Source: Defluviitaleaceae bacterium
Lineage (GTDB): Bacteria > Bacillota > Clostridia > Lachnospirales > WQUN01
Assembly (NCBI GenBank): GCA_009788055.1
Contig: WQSG01000003.1
Coordinates: forward strand, 1 to 64,000
Length of the DNA stretch: 64,000 nt
Direction: 5' to 3'
The notes under the pieces are model-generated. The model was not told where the DNA came from, did not search any database, and saw nothing but the letters and a program-made list of their open reading frames with translations. A program made the position numbers and the translations under genes. Below, one piece after another: positions 25,161 through 32,797 of this stretch. Every line of letters starts with the position of its first letter. The stretch's first letter is position 1.

Positions 25161-26433
25161 TGGCGTGGGGGATTTTCTCCCCGCCGCGCAAAAGAAAAAC
25201 GCCGTCGTCTTTCCCGACCAGTTCAACAAAACGCCGCACGATAACGTCGCAGTATTTCGGGTCGAGTTCCATCAATCGGGATTCGCGCCCGAGTTGCTCT
25301 GCGGCAATCATTGTCGTACCGGAGCCGCCGAATAAATCTAAAACAACATCGCCGTCACGGGAACTATTCTGTAATGCCTTGGCAACCAAGGCGACAGGCT
25401 TCATTGTCGGGTGTTCGGGTGAAACCTTGGGGCGCGGAATTTGCCACAAATCGGACTGCTTTCTGTCTTCAAGGGGGCATAGACGTTTGCCGCCGTCCAG
25501 CCAGCCATAATATATCGGCTCATACTGTGTGTGATAATCTTTCCGCGACAGGACAAGAGAATCTTTCGCCCAAATAATCGTGCTTGACCAGTGATACCCT
25601 GCTTCGCGCATGGCGTTCATCACGTTGCCCCATTCTTGGGCAGACATAACAACATAGGTCATGCATCCGGATTCGGAAACCATAGCCATGCACTGGAAAG
25701 CGTCAACTAAAAAAGCACCGAAATGTACGGTACTCATTTTGTCGTTTAGTATTTGCCGTGACTTCCAGCTTGGGTGTCGATTGTCCGCGCCGTAGTCAAC
25801 ATTCCACGGCGGGTCTGTGAAAACACAGCGGGCTTTCGCGCCGTCCATCAGCGCGGTTACATCTTCAGGTATCGTACTGTCGCCGCACATAAGCCGATGC
25901 CGGCCGAGAAGCCAAACGTCGCCACGTTGCGTGGTTGGGGTTTCAATTTCAGCCGCCACCGCGTCTGCATCGAAATCGTCTTCGTGCGCTTCGGCGGTTA
26001 CCGCGTCAACCTCGGAGAGCAATTTTGCCAGTTCGTCGGCATCAAAGCCTGTAAGGTCAATATCGAAGTTGAGGTCTTCCAATTCTTCGAGTTCAACGGC
26101 AAGCATGGCTTCATCCCACCCGGCGTTGAGGGCGAGACGGTTATCTGCCAGCACATACGCCCTTTTTTGGGTTTCGGATAAATGCTCCACGAATACGCAC
26201 GGCACTTCGGTAATATTTTCTGCCTTTGCCGCAATCACTCGCCCATGCCCGGCGATAATATTATAATCGCGGTCAACGAGTACGGGGTTCACGAAACCAA
26301 ATTCCCGCAGACTTGCGCGGAGTTGTAAAATTTGTTCATTGCTGTGGGTACGCGCATTCCGCGCATATGGTATTAGCCTGTCGATTGCAACAATTTCTAA
26401 GCGTTCCGTGGTGTTTACGTCCCTACCATTCAT
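25153..26433 (-). CDS. ParB-domain fused to N4/N6 DNA methyltransferase
   Basis: 426 aa from ATG 26433, supported by a GGAG site and by the terminator lying upstream of it. The ParB-like nuclease domain fills residues 1-130 with the GHGR motif at 62-65. The methylase domain starts near 170: DPPW motif IV at 207-210 precedes motif I (LDLFGGSGTT) near the C-terminus, the beta-class order. This ParB-methylase fusion is well known in phages. It overlaps the C5 methylase by 8 bp, making a two-methylase operon. Confidence 0.92.
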   Translation of the reverse strand: MNGRDVNTTERLEIVAIDRLIPYARNARTHSNEQILQLRASLREFGFVNPVLVDRDYNIIAGHGRVIAAKAENITEVPCVFVEHLSETQKRAYVLADNRLALNAGWDEAMLAVELEELEDLNFDIDLTGFDADELAKLLSEVDAVTAEAHEDDFDADAVAAEIETPTTQRGDVWLLGRHRLMCGDSTIPEDVTALMDGAKARCVFTDPPWNVDYGADNRHPSWKSRQILNDKMSTVHFGAFLVDAFQCMAMVSESGCMTYVVMSAQEWGNVMNAMREAGYHWSSTIIWAKDSLVLSRKDYHTQYEPIYYGWLDGGKRLCPLEDRKQSDLWQIPRPKVSPEHPTMKPVALVAKALQNSSRDGDVVLDLFGGSGTTMIAAEQLGRESRLMELDPKYCDVIVRRFVELVGKDDGVFLLRGGEKIPHANV

Positions 26434-26491
26434 AAACTTGCGCTCCTTTTCCATAAGAAAAGCGACGCAGTGGTAGGGTCTGCGCCGCAAT

Positions 26492-26521
26492 ATAAAACCC
26501 GCAACCATGACGGCGCGGGTT
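26492..26521 (-). terminator. Possible intrinsic terminator upstream of the ParB-methylase gene
   Basis: Minus-strand AACCCGC-(12 nt)-GCGGGUU followed by UUAUA. The U tract is short, so activity is uncertain. It ends about 58 nt before the start codon. Confidence 0.5.
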
Positions 26522-26602
26522 AAGGGATTCAATTCGTTAAATTTTCACACTGCCAGTTTATCATTTTAGTAATGACATAACAATGACACGTTTTTGACAT
26601 GG

Positions 26603-27175
26603 CTATTTTACTAACCGCGAAAGCCCATCAATGCCGAATATTAGCGTGGTTAGGCACTCTACTGCAATATTGATATCTCGGTAAATGGTTCTTTTATCGG
26701 TGTGTTCTTCTTCTGCAAGTTCATCGCGTGTTTTGGATTCGGGGTCAAGATAGAGCCAGTAAATTACACGATACCGCCGCGCTTCTTCCAAGTGGGGGGA
26801 ACTGTCGCAGTAATATTCGTATAAATTTATCATTTTGTCGATGTGGCTTACGATAATTCTGGTACGCTCCGAGCTTCGGCAGATACTTTCAATTTTTAGG
26901 CTGTCGCTTGCGCTACTGCTCAAATATCCGAGCATATCCACCAAACCATAATTATCGTCGTCGTCATTATCGGTTTCATAGACAGCATTGTCGCAGTGGT
27001 CTATTAATAGCCGATAATTTTTAAGCAATAGCTTGGTATTTGCCAGTCGTTTATCAAACCGGGCTTTGACGGCATCCTGTTCCGTTTTCTTGTATTTGTC
27101 GATGGCGAAGTTTGATATAGTTTCTATCATTTCTTGGGTTAATTTGAATCCTGTAATTTTTTTTGCTTTTGACAT
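26603..27175 (-). CDS. HTH protein, candidate late-gene regulator (ArpU/sigma-like)
   Basis: 190 aa from ATG 27175 with GGGAGGG upstream. The middle is helical. The last 60 residues (YRVIYWLYLDPESKTRDELA, then HTDKRTIYRDINIAVECL) contain a sigma region 4-like HTH, as in ArpU/RinA-type late regulators and DUF1492-like phage proteins. It is the first gene downstream of the regulatory gap and precedes the methylase and packaging modules, the usual place for a late activator. DNA target unknown. Confidence 0.6.
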   Translation of the reverse strand: MSKAKKITGFKLTQEMIETISNFAIDKYKKTEQDAVKARFDKRLANTKLLLKNYRLLIDHCDNAVYETDNDDDDNYGLVDMLGYLSSSASDSLKIESICRSSERTRIIVSHIDKMINLYEYYCDSSPHLEEARRYRVIYWLYLDPESKTRDELAEEEHTDKRTIYRDINIAVECLTTLIFGIDGLSRLVK

Positions 27176-27181
27176 GACAAT

Positions 27182-27269
27182 CCCTCCCGAAGTCACTACT
27201 TGCATTTTGTGGTAAGTCTGCTAAAATAATGGTGTCGAAGCATTATTTAGCCACTTTCTTTCGGGAGGG
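27182..27269. repeat. Nested imperfect inverted repeats in a divergent intergenic region
   Basis: Outer arms CCCTCCCGAAG (27182-27192) and CTTTCGGGAGGG (27258-27269) face each other. Inner arms GCTAAAATAATG and CATTATTTAGC surround GTGTCGAAG. The outer arms double as ribosome sites for leftward and possible rightward genes. Could be an operator or simply mirrored leader sequences. Confidence 0.5.
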
Positions 27270-27297
27270 TGGTTTTTATTCATTGGGGGTATTTAAC

Positions 27298-27564
27298 ATG
27301 AAGCGGAAAAGTTATAAAACAGATGCAATCCGTTATTTATTTTGGCCGGAGATTTCGGATTCGATGGCGATTCACGTTATCCGAACCAAGCGGAAAACTA
27401 TCGAGGTTTCTTCCGCTCCGTATTTACGGGAGGGTTATATTCGTTGCCCCAGGGATACGAGCAGGGAAGCCGCCGCAGGTCTTGTTGTCAAACACGCCGC
27501 ATTTTTCAAAGAGGGCGTTTTGAATCACCGATACCACACTTCCAAGCGCACTGAAGCCCAATAA
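27298..27564 (+). CDS. Possible plus-strand small protein, 88 aa
   Basis: An ATG with GGGGG 8 nt upstream opens an 88-codon frame beginning MKRKSYKTDAIRYLFWPEIS and continuing with IHVIRTKRKTIEVSSAPYLR. It is basic, with no recognised family. It is the only plausible plus-strand gene in the middle of the lytic region. A minus-strand frame across the same DNA has a poorly spaced ribosome site and looks less likely. Real expression is uncertain. Confidence 0.4.
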   Translation: MKRKSYKTDAIRYLFWPEISDSMAIHVIRTKRKTIEVSSAPYLREGYIRCPRDTSREAAAGLVVKHAAFFKEGVLNHRYHTSKRTEAQ

Positions 27565-27626
27565 CAGAGCGATTTTACCCCGCCCGATTCGCAAGAATAT
27601 TTGACGCTTACAAATATTTGTTGTTA

Positions 27627-27899
27627 TTACCATATTCCCTGTGTGAGAAACAGTCTTCGTCTACGTATCATAATCAAAAAGTCGAATTGGGCGCGGCGCA
27701 GTTCATGGCGATTGCGGTCTCTTTCTACTGCTTCATTAATGGCTCTGCACACAAAGCCATTTAGGGACTCCCCTTGCGCGGCGGCGTGGGCTTTTAGTTC
27801 TTCCTTTTTTCCCTTGGGTACGCTTAGGCGTATTTCTTCAATTTTTTCTTGCTTGTACTTTTTTATTGCTCATCGCACTGCTTCGTTAGTTTTTGGCAT
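27627..27899 (-). pseudogene. RHH (Arc/MetJ-type) DNA-binding protein broken by in-frame UGA
   Basis: From ATG 27899 (ribosome site GAGGGTG) the frame reads MPKTNEAVR, then TGA at 27870-27872, then AIKKYKQEKIEEIRLSVPKG and KAHAAAQGESLNGFVCRAIN to a stop at 27627, 89 sense codons in all. The part after the stop is a clean ribbon-helix-helix repressor sequence. CGA to TGA would explain the lesion with one change. Other genes here end in TGA, so general UGA recoding is unlikely. No alternative ATG, GTG or TTG rescues the domain. Confidence 0.75.
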
Positions 27900-27944
27900 A
27901 TCGTCACACCCTCTAAATTTTTAGATGTAGTGTATCACAAACAT

Positions 27945-28032
27945 ATAACCGCGCATATATGTTTTCGCATAACTGCGGATATATCTTTTCTATATAACTG
28001 CGGATATGCATTTCGCATATATCCGCAGTTAT
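27945..28032. repeat. Iteron/operator-like array, four copies of ATAACTGCGGATAT
   Basis: Copies start at 27945 (degenerate, ataaccgcgcatat), 27969 and 27994 as direct repeats spaced 24-25 bp, and a fourth lies inverted at 28015-28032. Copies 3 and 4 form a near-perfect hairpin with a five-base loop. The array sits directly upstream of the broken RHH gene. A helical-phase operator for that protein, or a replication/partition iteron set, are both possible. Confidence 0.8.
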
Positions 28033-28096
28033 AATGTTTCGTTTTCCGACGAAGCTCGAAAAACAACATCTTTTAATTGCCACTAAGGAGACATTT

Positions 28097-28318
28097 TTAT
28101 TTATGATAACAAGCCTTGCATCTGTGCCGTATTCCGCACGGGACACGAGTATCCTTGTAAAATTCGCTTTTGGGCTTATACTGTCCGCAACGTGTACAGC
28201 GGTATTTGTTGCCCTTTCGCGGCTTGCTCGTGTCTTTCCAGTGTTCCGGCGGCTCTCTTTCGGCAAAATAAGCCTCTGCACAATCGCCGCCCAAATCGCC
28301 TACATCATCGAAGAACAT
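28097..28318 (-). CDS. Small zinc-ribbon protein, 73 aa
   Basis: ATG 28318 has GGAGGTG 5 nt upstream. The acidic start is followed by CTRCGQYKPKSEFYKD and RHRCKACYHK, two CxxC pairs about 25 residues apart that should bind one zinc. The region CGQYKP...FYKD...CKAC is common in phage zinc-ribbon or HNH-like leaders. There are no HNH catalytic residues, so nuclease activity is unlikely. The start follows the 41-aa gene stop by one base, so the two are coupled. Confidence 0.7.
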   Translation of the reverse strand: MFFDDVGDLGGDCAEAYFAEREPPEHWKDTSKPRKGNKYRCTRCGQYKPKSEFYKDTRVPCGIRHRCKACYHK

Positions 28319-28319
28319 T

Positions 28320-28445
28320 TTACACCTCCATAATGTCTAAGCACTCGTCACACACTGGACGCTCTGCCAGCGTTTCTGTATCGTGGCAATACATAGTGCG
28401 TGTTTCGTAAACTTCGTTATCATCGCACAATTCGCAATCTCGCAT
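28320..28445 (-). CDS. Small two-CxxC protein, 41 aa
   Basis: Begins MRDCELCDDNEVYETRTMYC and ends in VCDECLDIMEV. An excellent GGAGGGG site lies upstream. The two CxxC motifs suggest zinc binding. It directly precedes the other zinc-ribbon gene and the two are probably co-translated. No family recognised. Confidence 0.65.
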   Translation of the reverse strand: MRDCELCDDNEVYETRTMYCHDTETLAERPVCDECLDIMEV

Positions 28446-28489
28446 ATTTTCCCCTCCAAATCTTAACTTCCTTGGTTGCCGCCTTTGGG

Positions 28490-28900
28490 TTATACGTCTT
28501 TGTCGTGGATGTTGCCGATGATTTCAGCTATATAAAAAATACGGTCGTCGAGCATTGTGTAGCGGAATTTTTGATTTTGTGTGTTATCAATCACACGCAA
28601 TTGCCACGCGCCATTGCGCCAAATGATTTCATGTGTAGATTCGTCATAGCACCTAACAATGTCATCCTTGTATATAAATACACCCGTAGTGCCGATGGCA
28701 TAGCCCGTGCATTGCCCAACCGTTGAAGGGTCAACCTCATGCACATAAGCCTTGACTAGGTTAATCTCAGCGCACTCATCCGCAACGCTGTTTGAGTTTA
28801 TTATGTGGTGATGGTTTGTGGTTTCGCAAATATGCAAGTTACCATACTCCCATGTGCCGTTGTCTTTTCCGCGATACAAAAAGCGATGACGATTGTACAT
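28490..28900 (-). CDS. YopX family protein
   Basis: 136 aa. The YopX pattern is clear: RHRFLYRGKDNGTWEYGNLH at the start, then VGQCTGYAIGTTGVFIYKDD (usual xxVxQxTGxxDxxGxxIYxGD) and DDRIFYIAEIIGNIHDK at the end. YopX proteins are common in Bacillota phages; they are small beta-barrel proteins of unknown role. The ribosome site GGGAGGAG is strong. Confidence 0.9.
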   Translation of the reverse strand: MYNRHRFLYRGKDNGTWEYGNLHICETTNHHHIINSNSVADECAEINLVKAYVHEVDPSTVGQCTGYAIGTTGVFIYKDDIVRCYDESTHEIIWRNGAWQLRVIDNTQNQKFRYTMLDDRIFYIAEIIGNIHDKDV

Positions 28901-28915
28901 TTTTCTGTCTCCTCC

Positions 28916-29323
28916 CTAATTATCAAACCAAAATACAAACCTTACATCTTCCACGCCAGTCGGCAAACTTCCCGCAAAACCATTGCCGAATAAATATGTT
29001 CGCAAGTAATCTTGTTCAAACTCGAAGCGTCCAGCATTTTGCAGTTGAATTTCAGATATTCGGGATACTAAACACTCGATTTCTTCATGATTCAACCAGC
29101 TTGCATGGTGTGCGTCACCTTCCCAGTCAGCATAGTCCATTTGCGTTATAACTGTGATATCACGCGGCAAGCCTTTTGGTTCACAAATTGGAGCAATATC
29201 ATCATTCCGCACACCCGCCAATAATCCGAAAAGTTCAGGACATCTGTAAATATGGGGGCAAGCATAATGCTCCCAACTGCCTTTAATTTTAACTTCGATG
29301 TGCATATTAATACCGATACCCAT
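28916..29323 (-). CDS. Conserved phage protein of unknown function, 135 aa
   Basis: Start ATG 29323 chosen because AGGAGG lies 8 nt upstream. The sequence has IEVKIKGSWEHYACPHIYRC and ELFGLLAGVRNDDIAPICEP, a pattern I recall from many hypothetical phage proteins (often starting MHIEVK.DGKWEHY). The second half is acidic and aromatic (DAHHASWLNHEEIECLVSRI). Function unknown. It forms part of the YopX-DUF551 accessory block. Confidence 0.75.
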   Translation of the reverse strand: MGIGINMHIEVKIKGSWEHYACPHIYRCPELFGLLAGVRNDDIAPICEPKGLPRDITVITQMDYADWEGDAHHASWLNHEEIECLVSRISEIQLQNAGRFEFEQDYLRTYLFGNGFAGSLPTGVEDVRFVFWFDN

Positions 29324-29359
29324 GTGCAAAGCCTCCTGTCTAAAGTTGCCTTTTGATTG

Positions 29360-29584
29360 TTATTGCGTTGGCGGTTCTGGCAATGGTTGCCAGTGGGCTA
29401 TCTCATTGCCTCCCCACGGCAAGCTGTACGAATTGAATTTATCGAAATAGCCGTTCTTGTGGAGGTACGCTTCGCTGATGTTCGCCCATTTGTCCAGCCA
29501 TGCACCCTCATGGCTTCCTCTCCACGCCACAAGTACAAGCGTTTCATAGCTTGGCAGTCTATCTTTTACGCTAATCCAATTCAC
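29360..29584 (-). CDS. DUF551 family protein
   Basis: 74 aa. MNWISVKDRLPSYETLVLVA at the start and WGGNEIAHWQPLPEPPTQ at the end are the defining ends of DUF551, a small phage family of unknown function. The start overlaps the upstream gene stop (ATGA), so translation is coupled. Confidence 0.9.
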   Translation of the reverse strand: MNWISVKDRLPSYETLVLVAWRGSHEGAWLDKWANISEAYLHKNGYFDKFNSYSLPWGGNEIAHWQPLPEPPTQ

Positions 29585-30429
29585 AGTTTTTTACCCCTTT
29601 GCTTTGCTAACGCGGTTTTGGCTTCGGCGTAGTCTGTGTAAATATCCTCTCTCCGAGAAGGTAATACGGGGGAATAATCGTATTGGACGATGCGCGGTGG
29701 AGTGCCAAGTAGTGCGTTACTGCAAGCCGTTTTCTCGCTACCATCGCAGTCGCGATTGTCACAGATGTCGTGGTGCAGGCAACCATCTCGTTCAATTCTG
29801 TACAGTGTTTGCCCAATGTGATACGGAAGAATGAACACCCGCCCGTCCTTATCCGCTTCCAGCAATTCAGCGACGCGGGGTGTTCTAAGTCGTTCGACTT
29901 CGCGCAGTAGCGCGGGAATATCCTCGCGGGCGTGGGCTATAAATTCGGCATCAGCCTGCCCCGTTGGGCAGCCATCAGGAAATAGTGCCAAATTTAGAAG
30001 ACCGGGTCCGGGCGGATTTGGCGGTATACTTACATGATGTTCTTTGTATTTGGGTTTTGGGAAGTAACTCCATTTTCCGGGTGAAGCGGCTTCACATCTT
30101 GCGCGAATTGCATCAATGTCTACACGGGAATTTTCGCCCAAAAGAACGCTGTTTACATAGTCGGCGATTTGCCTTGCGCGGAAGTTTGCCTCCTCCTCGC
30201 CGTGTTCGCAATCGCCTTCTGCGCCTTGGCAATCTTCGTGCGGAGTCTTGCAATTCACGCAACCCTCGTATGTTTTTATGTCGTAATTGCCGTTTGCAAT
30301 TTCGCTATATTTTCCGTCGTCAACATCTGCGAAACGCTCGTCGCGGCAGATGGAGTAGCCGAAGCCTGCGCCGCAGTGGTCTATAACGCCACATTCGCCG
30401 CAATGTTGGCCTAACTTGCCTATTAGCAT
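29581..30429 (-). CDS. Ead/Ea22-like accessory protein with cysteine-rich ends
   Basis: 282 aa. The N-terminal 75 residues have many Cys (HCGECGVIDHCGAGFG, GCVNCKTPHEDC). The middle shows RARCEAASPGKWSY and FIAHAREDIPALLREVERLR, the pattern of Ead/Ea22-like phage proteins. The C-terminal part carries a second Cys/His cluster (HHDICDNRDCDGSEKTAC). It looks like a composite of modules. It overlaps both neighbours by a few bases. Function unknown. Confidence 0.6.
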   Translation of the reverse strand: MLIGKLGQHCGECGVIDHCGAGFGYSICRDERFADVDDGKYSEIANGNYDIKTYEGCVNCKTPHEDCQGAEGDCEHGEEEANFRARQIADYVNSVLLGENSRVDIDAIRARCEAASPGKWSYFPKPKYKEHHVSIPPNPPGPGLLNLALFPDGCPTGQADAEFIAHAREDIPALLREVERLRTPRVAELLEADKDGRVFILPYHIGQTLYRIERDGCLHHDICDNRDCDGSEKTACSNALLGTPPRIVQYDYSPVLPSRREDIYTDYAEAKTALAKQRGKKL

Positions 30430-31046
30430 AATCCCGCCTCCGTTTCTGTTATTCTTTCAAATTCGTATACCCACACCCAAGGATTACTACTCCACGGATA
30501 ACCTCTCTCGGCGTTTATGCTGTTCCACAAGTGGAAAAACCAGTCTCTCGCGCCGTCAAATTTTGAGTAAAATTTTGTGTCGTACCCCTCACGGCAACAG
30601 TCGTTTATGCTTATGTCCTGCAATTGTTCCACCCGTACATTGGTTACACGCAAGAACAGCCGCGCCGCCGCTTTTGGCATATGGATAGAGGGTTTCCACT
30701 TAACAGTGCTATACTTTCCGTTTGTTGTGTCTGTTGCCTTGTACAAATACCCCTCATGGTCTTGCCCGGTATCGTTTTCCGATGGCTCTTTGGAGTGCGC
30801 CCACGTTTCACGCACATAGAGGATGTCGCCATTGTCAATGCGTACCTTTCTGTCGCACACGGCATTTGAGTGGCTATTTGAAAATCTCGCTTCCCACCCA
30901 CAATCTTCTGAGTGAATAAACTTGTGAAATGCTGTAGCCTCTGCACATGGTTGCGGCTTAATCACACGCCGGGTTTGCGTCTTGTCCCCGGCAAGAATCG
31001 CCTGCACCATTGCCGTGCTGAAAATTATCGGCTTCATGTTTTGCAT
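30423..31046 (-). CDS. ASCH/PUA-like phage protein
   Basis: 207 aa. MKPIIFSTAMVQAILAGDKT followed by QTRRVIKPQP, GDILYVRETWA near the middle and the MPKAAARLFLRVTNVRVEQL strand region match the ASCH-like proteins common in phages. The C-terminus has WFHLWNSINAERGYPWSSNP. ASCH folds bind RNA or nucleotides. A GGGAG site lies 9 nt before the start. The exact substrate is unknown. Confidence 0.8.
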   Translation of the reverse strand: MQNMKPIIFSTAMVQAILAGDKTQTRRVIKPQPCAEATAFHKFIHSEDCGWEARFSNSHSNAVCDRKVRIDNGDILYVRETWAHSKEPSENDTGQDHEGYLYKATDTTNGKYSTVKWKPSIHMPKAAARLFLRVTNVRVEQLQDISINDCCREGYDTKFYSKFDGARDWFFHLWNSINAERGYPWSSNPWVWVYEFERITETEAGLC

Positions 31047-31067
31047 ACAGATGTCTCCCTTCGAGTT

Positions 31068-31174
31068 TTATTTTTTTAGCGAAATCCCACAAAAAGGGCA
31101 AAACGAAAAACTTATTCCGGTATGTGATAGGCGTTTTTGTTTGAATCTGGATACTTGTGGATTTTGCCGTCCAT
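31068..31174 (-). pseudogene. Small zinc-ribbon gene broken by a one-base deletion
   Basis: From ATG 31174 (GGGGAGCG upstream) the frame reads MDGKIHKYPDSNKNAYHIPE and stops. In the next frame the DNA continues ISFSFCPFCGISLKK and stops at 31068. Joining them by restoring one A near the first stop gives a sensible 35-residue protein with a CPFCG motif. Decay or a sequencing error in an A/T run are equally possible. Confidence 0.5.
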
Positions 31175-31194
31175 GTTTTAACTCGCTCCCCTTT

Positions 31195-32154
31195 TTAAAA
31201 CTCAGCTATCGCACTTAAAATCTTTTCGTTGTCTTTTGCCTCTAATTCCTTGATTATGTGCAGATATGTTTCCTGTGTAGTAGTAGTGTTCGCATGACCC
31301 AATCTGCGTGCTATGCTTGCTATGGAAATCCCAGAGTGCAACAGCAAAGAGGCGTGTGTATGCCTTAATCCATGCACCGAAATAATCGGAATATCGGCTT
31401 GTCCACAAAGAGTTTTCAGCCTTGAATTGACAACTGAATTAAAAACCCTGCCATTAACAAAAACAGGCGTTTCGCTATTATCACATTTATTTGTGAGTTC
31501 TCGAAATTGACTGCTCAACTTATCATCTATAAGTACTGTTCGTTTTGATGATTTATTTTTTGTTTCTGTAAATCCGCCATCAACACATTTATAATTCCAT
31601 GTTTTTGTAACGTGAACGAGATTGTTTTTAAAATCAAAATCACCGGGGGTTAAACCTAATGCCTCGGAAAACCTTAATCCCGTTTTTGCCAACAAAAGGA
31701 TTAGCCAATCCCATGAAGCGGCAGAATGATATTTTCCGTTCTTGGATTGTTCTGCCTTGTATACAATCCTCAAATCTAAAACCGATAATAATGCCTGCAT
31801 TTCCGCAACACTCAAAAATTTCAACTTCTTTTCGCTTGGCGGCTTGCCTTTTATAACAACTTTTCTGGTGGGGTCAACTTTGATGTAACCCTCATCAACA
31901 GCATCTAAAATCACGCCTTTAAGCTGTGTATGCCAGTCCATTGTAGTCTGTCGTTCATGTGTTTTAGCATATTCGTTTATAAGCCCTTGGTATGTTCGCT
32001 TGTCAATGTTTGACATTTTCAGTGTTGGCGCAATTTCAACCAACCGTTTCAATGTAATATGGTATTTGTTCAAAGTTACTGGACGTACAGCACCTTCTTT
32101 GTACAGGCTTACCCAATCCGAAAAATAATCACAAAACAGCGTTTCTGCGGTCAT
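31195..32154 (-). CDS. Second tyrosine recombinase/integrase
   Basis: 319 aa. An N-terminal SAM-like DNA-binding domain (about 1-95) is followed by the catalytic domain with Arg161 (TGLRFSEALGL), Lys near 199, His261 and Arg264 (HGLRHTHA), His287 (LGHANT) and Tyr297 (TYLHI): all catalytic positions are present. It lies 20 kb from the prophage end, which has its own integrase, and starts four bases after a methylase-like gene. It could belong to a nested element, or act in inversion or resolution. Confidence 0.92.
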   Translation of the reverse strand: MTAETLFCDYFSDWVSLYKEGAVRPVTLNKYHITLKRLVEIAPTLKMSNIDKRTYQGLINEYAKTHERQTTMDWHTQLKGVILDAVDEGYIKVDPTRKVVIKGKPPSEKKLKFLSVAEMQALLSVLDLRIVYKAEQSKNGKYHSAASWDWLILLLAKTGLRFSEALGLTPGDFDFKNNLVHVTKTWNYKCVDGGFTETKNKSSKRTVLIDDKLSSQFRELTNKCDNSETPVFVNGRVFNSVVNSRLKTLCGQADIPIISVHGLRHTHASLLLHSGISIASIARRLGHANTTTTQETYLHIIKELEAKDNEKILSAIAEF

Positions 32155-32158
32155 GCTC

Positions 32159-32797
32159 TCACCCCACTAACAACGGCGATTCGATATAGTGTTTATATTT
32201 TTGTTCGCCAAATTTCACATTAAAATGTTTTTCTGTTTTTTCGTTGTACGGCATTACGTTTACACTTGAAAAACTCACAGGGTCATCTTTGTCATTTTGA
32301 ATAAAGAAAACGCCGCAACATTCCCGTGTAAGGCTATCGCAATGCACCGCCGCCCCATTCATGCCCCGAATTGCCATATTGAAGATTAGGAAGGGAAATG
32401 CCCTGTCGCTCATTTCCTCGCAAACATACAGATAATTTGACGGCTTGTATTTTAGCGGGGGGTGCTTAATCCTGTTTTCGTGCCAGTTGGCTATCATCAT
32501 GCCGCCCGTTCCCGCTGTTGGCTCGTAGTAAATATCACTACCGCCCACAAGTTTAGAAACAAGCCCCGCAACGCTCATTGGTGTAAAATCTTGTTTTTGC
32601 TTTTTGCGTTCGGCGGCTTCATCTTGGAAGTACCCATGCCAAAAATCTACATCTAGCTTAAACTTGAAAAGCTCCAATAGTTGGGTGAAAATAGGTTCTC
32701 GCACTTCTTTACCGCTCAAAAGAATTTCCATCAATCTCGCAGGGGCTTTGAAAATGTCATCTACGCCAAGTATTTTATGGATTTTTTCTGCATTCAT
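32159..32797 (-). CDS. N6-adenine methylase-like protein (HsdM-related, truncated form)
   Basis: 212 aa from ATG 32797 with GGGGGGAG upstream. Residues 70-100 (DFTPMSVAGLVSKLVGG, YYEPTAGTGGMM) match the N6_Mtase/HsdM SAM-binding motif I. The family's NPPF/NPPY catalytic motif is not seen before the end, so the protein may be inactive or catalytically unusual. It is flanked by the HTH gene (ATGA overlap) and the recombinase gene (4-bp gap), making a three-gene unit. Confidence 0.7.
   Translation of the reverse strand: MNAEKIHKILGVDDIFKAPARLMEILLSGKEVREPIFTQLLELFKFKLDVDFWHGYFQDEAAERKKQKQDFTPMSVAGLVSKLVGGSDIYYEPTAGTGGMMIANWHENRIKHPPLKYKPSNYLYVCEEMSDRAFPFLIFNMAIRGMNGAAVHCDSLTRECCGVFFIQNDKDDPVSFSSVNVMPYNEKTEKHFNVKFGEQKYKHYIESPLLVG

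Noticed and set aside
24895..25335. Overlapping ORFs opposite the two methylases
   Set aside because: Lie entirely within well-supported methylase genes.
27424..27633. Minus-strand 69-codon hydrophobic ORF resembling a holin
   Set aside because: Ribosome site is only 3 nt from the start, and the plus-strand frame over the same DNA has better signals.
27870..27872. UGA recoded as an amino acid throughout the phage
   Set aside because: Several well-bounded genes (terS, toxin-adjacent head gene, others) end normally in UGA; a single mutation explains the RHH lesion.
27945..28032. CRISPR array
   Set aside because: Repeats are 14-16 bp with 8-10 bp gaps, one inverted, and no cas genes are present.
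27913..28281. A 122-codon minus-strand ORF across the iteron array and the zinc-ribbon gene
   Set aside because: It overlaps the better-supported 73-aa gene in another frame and runs through the repeat array; no ribosome site.
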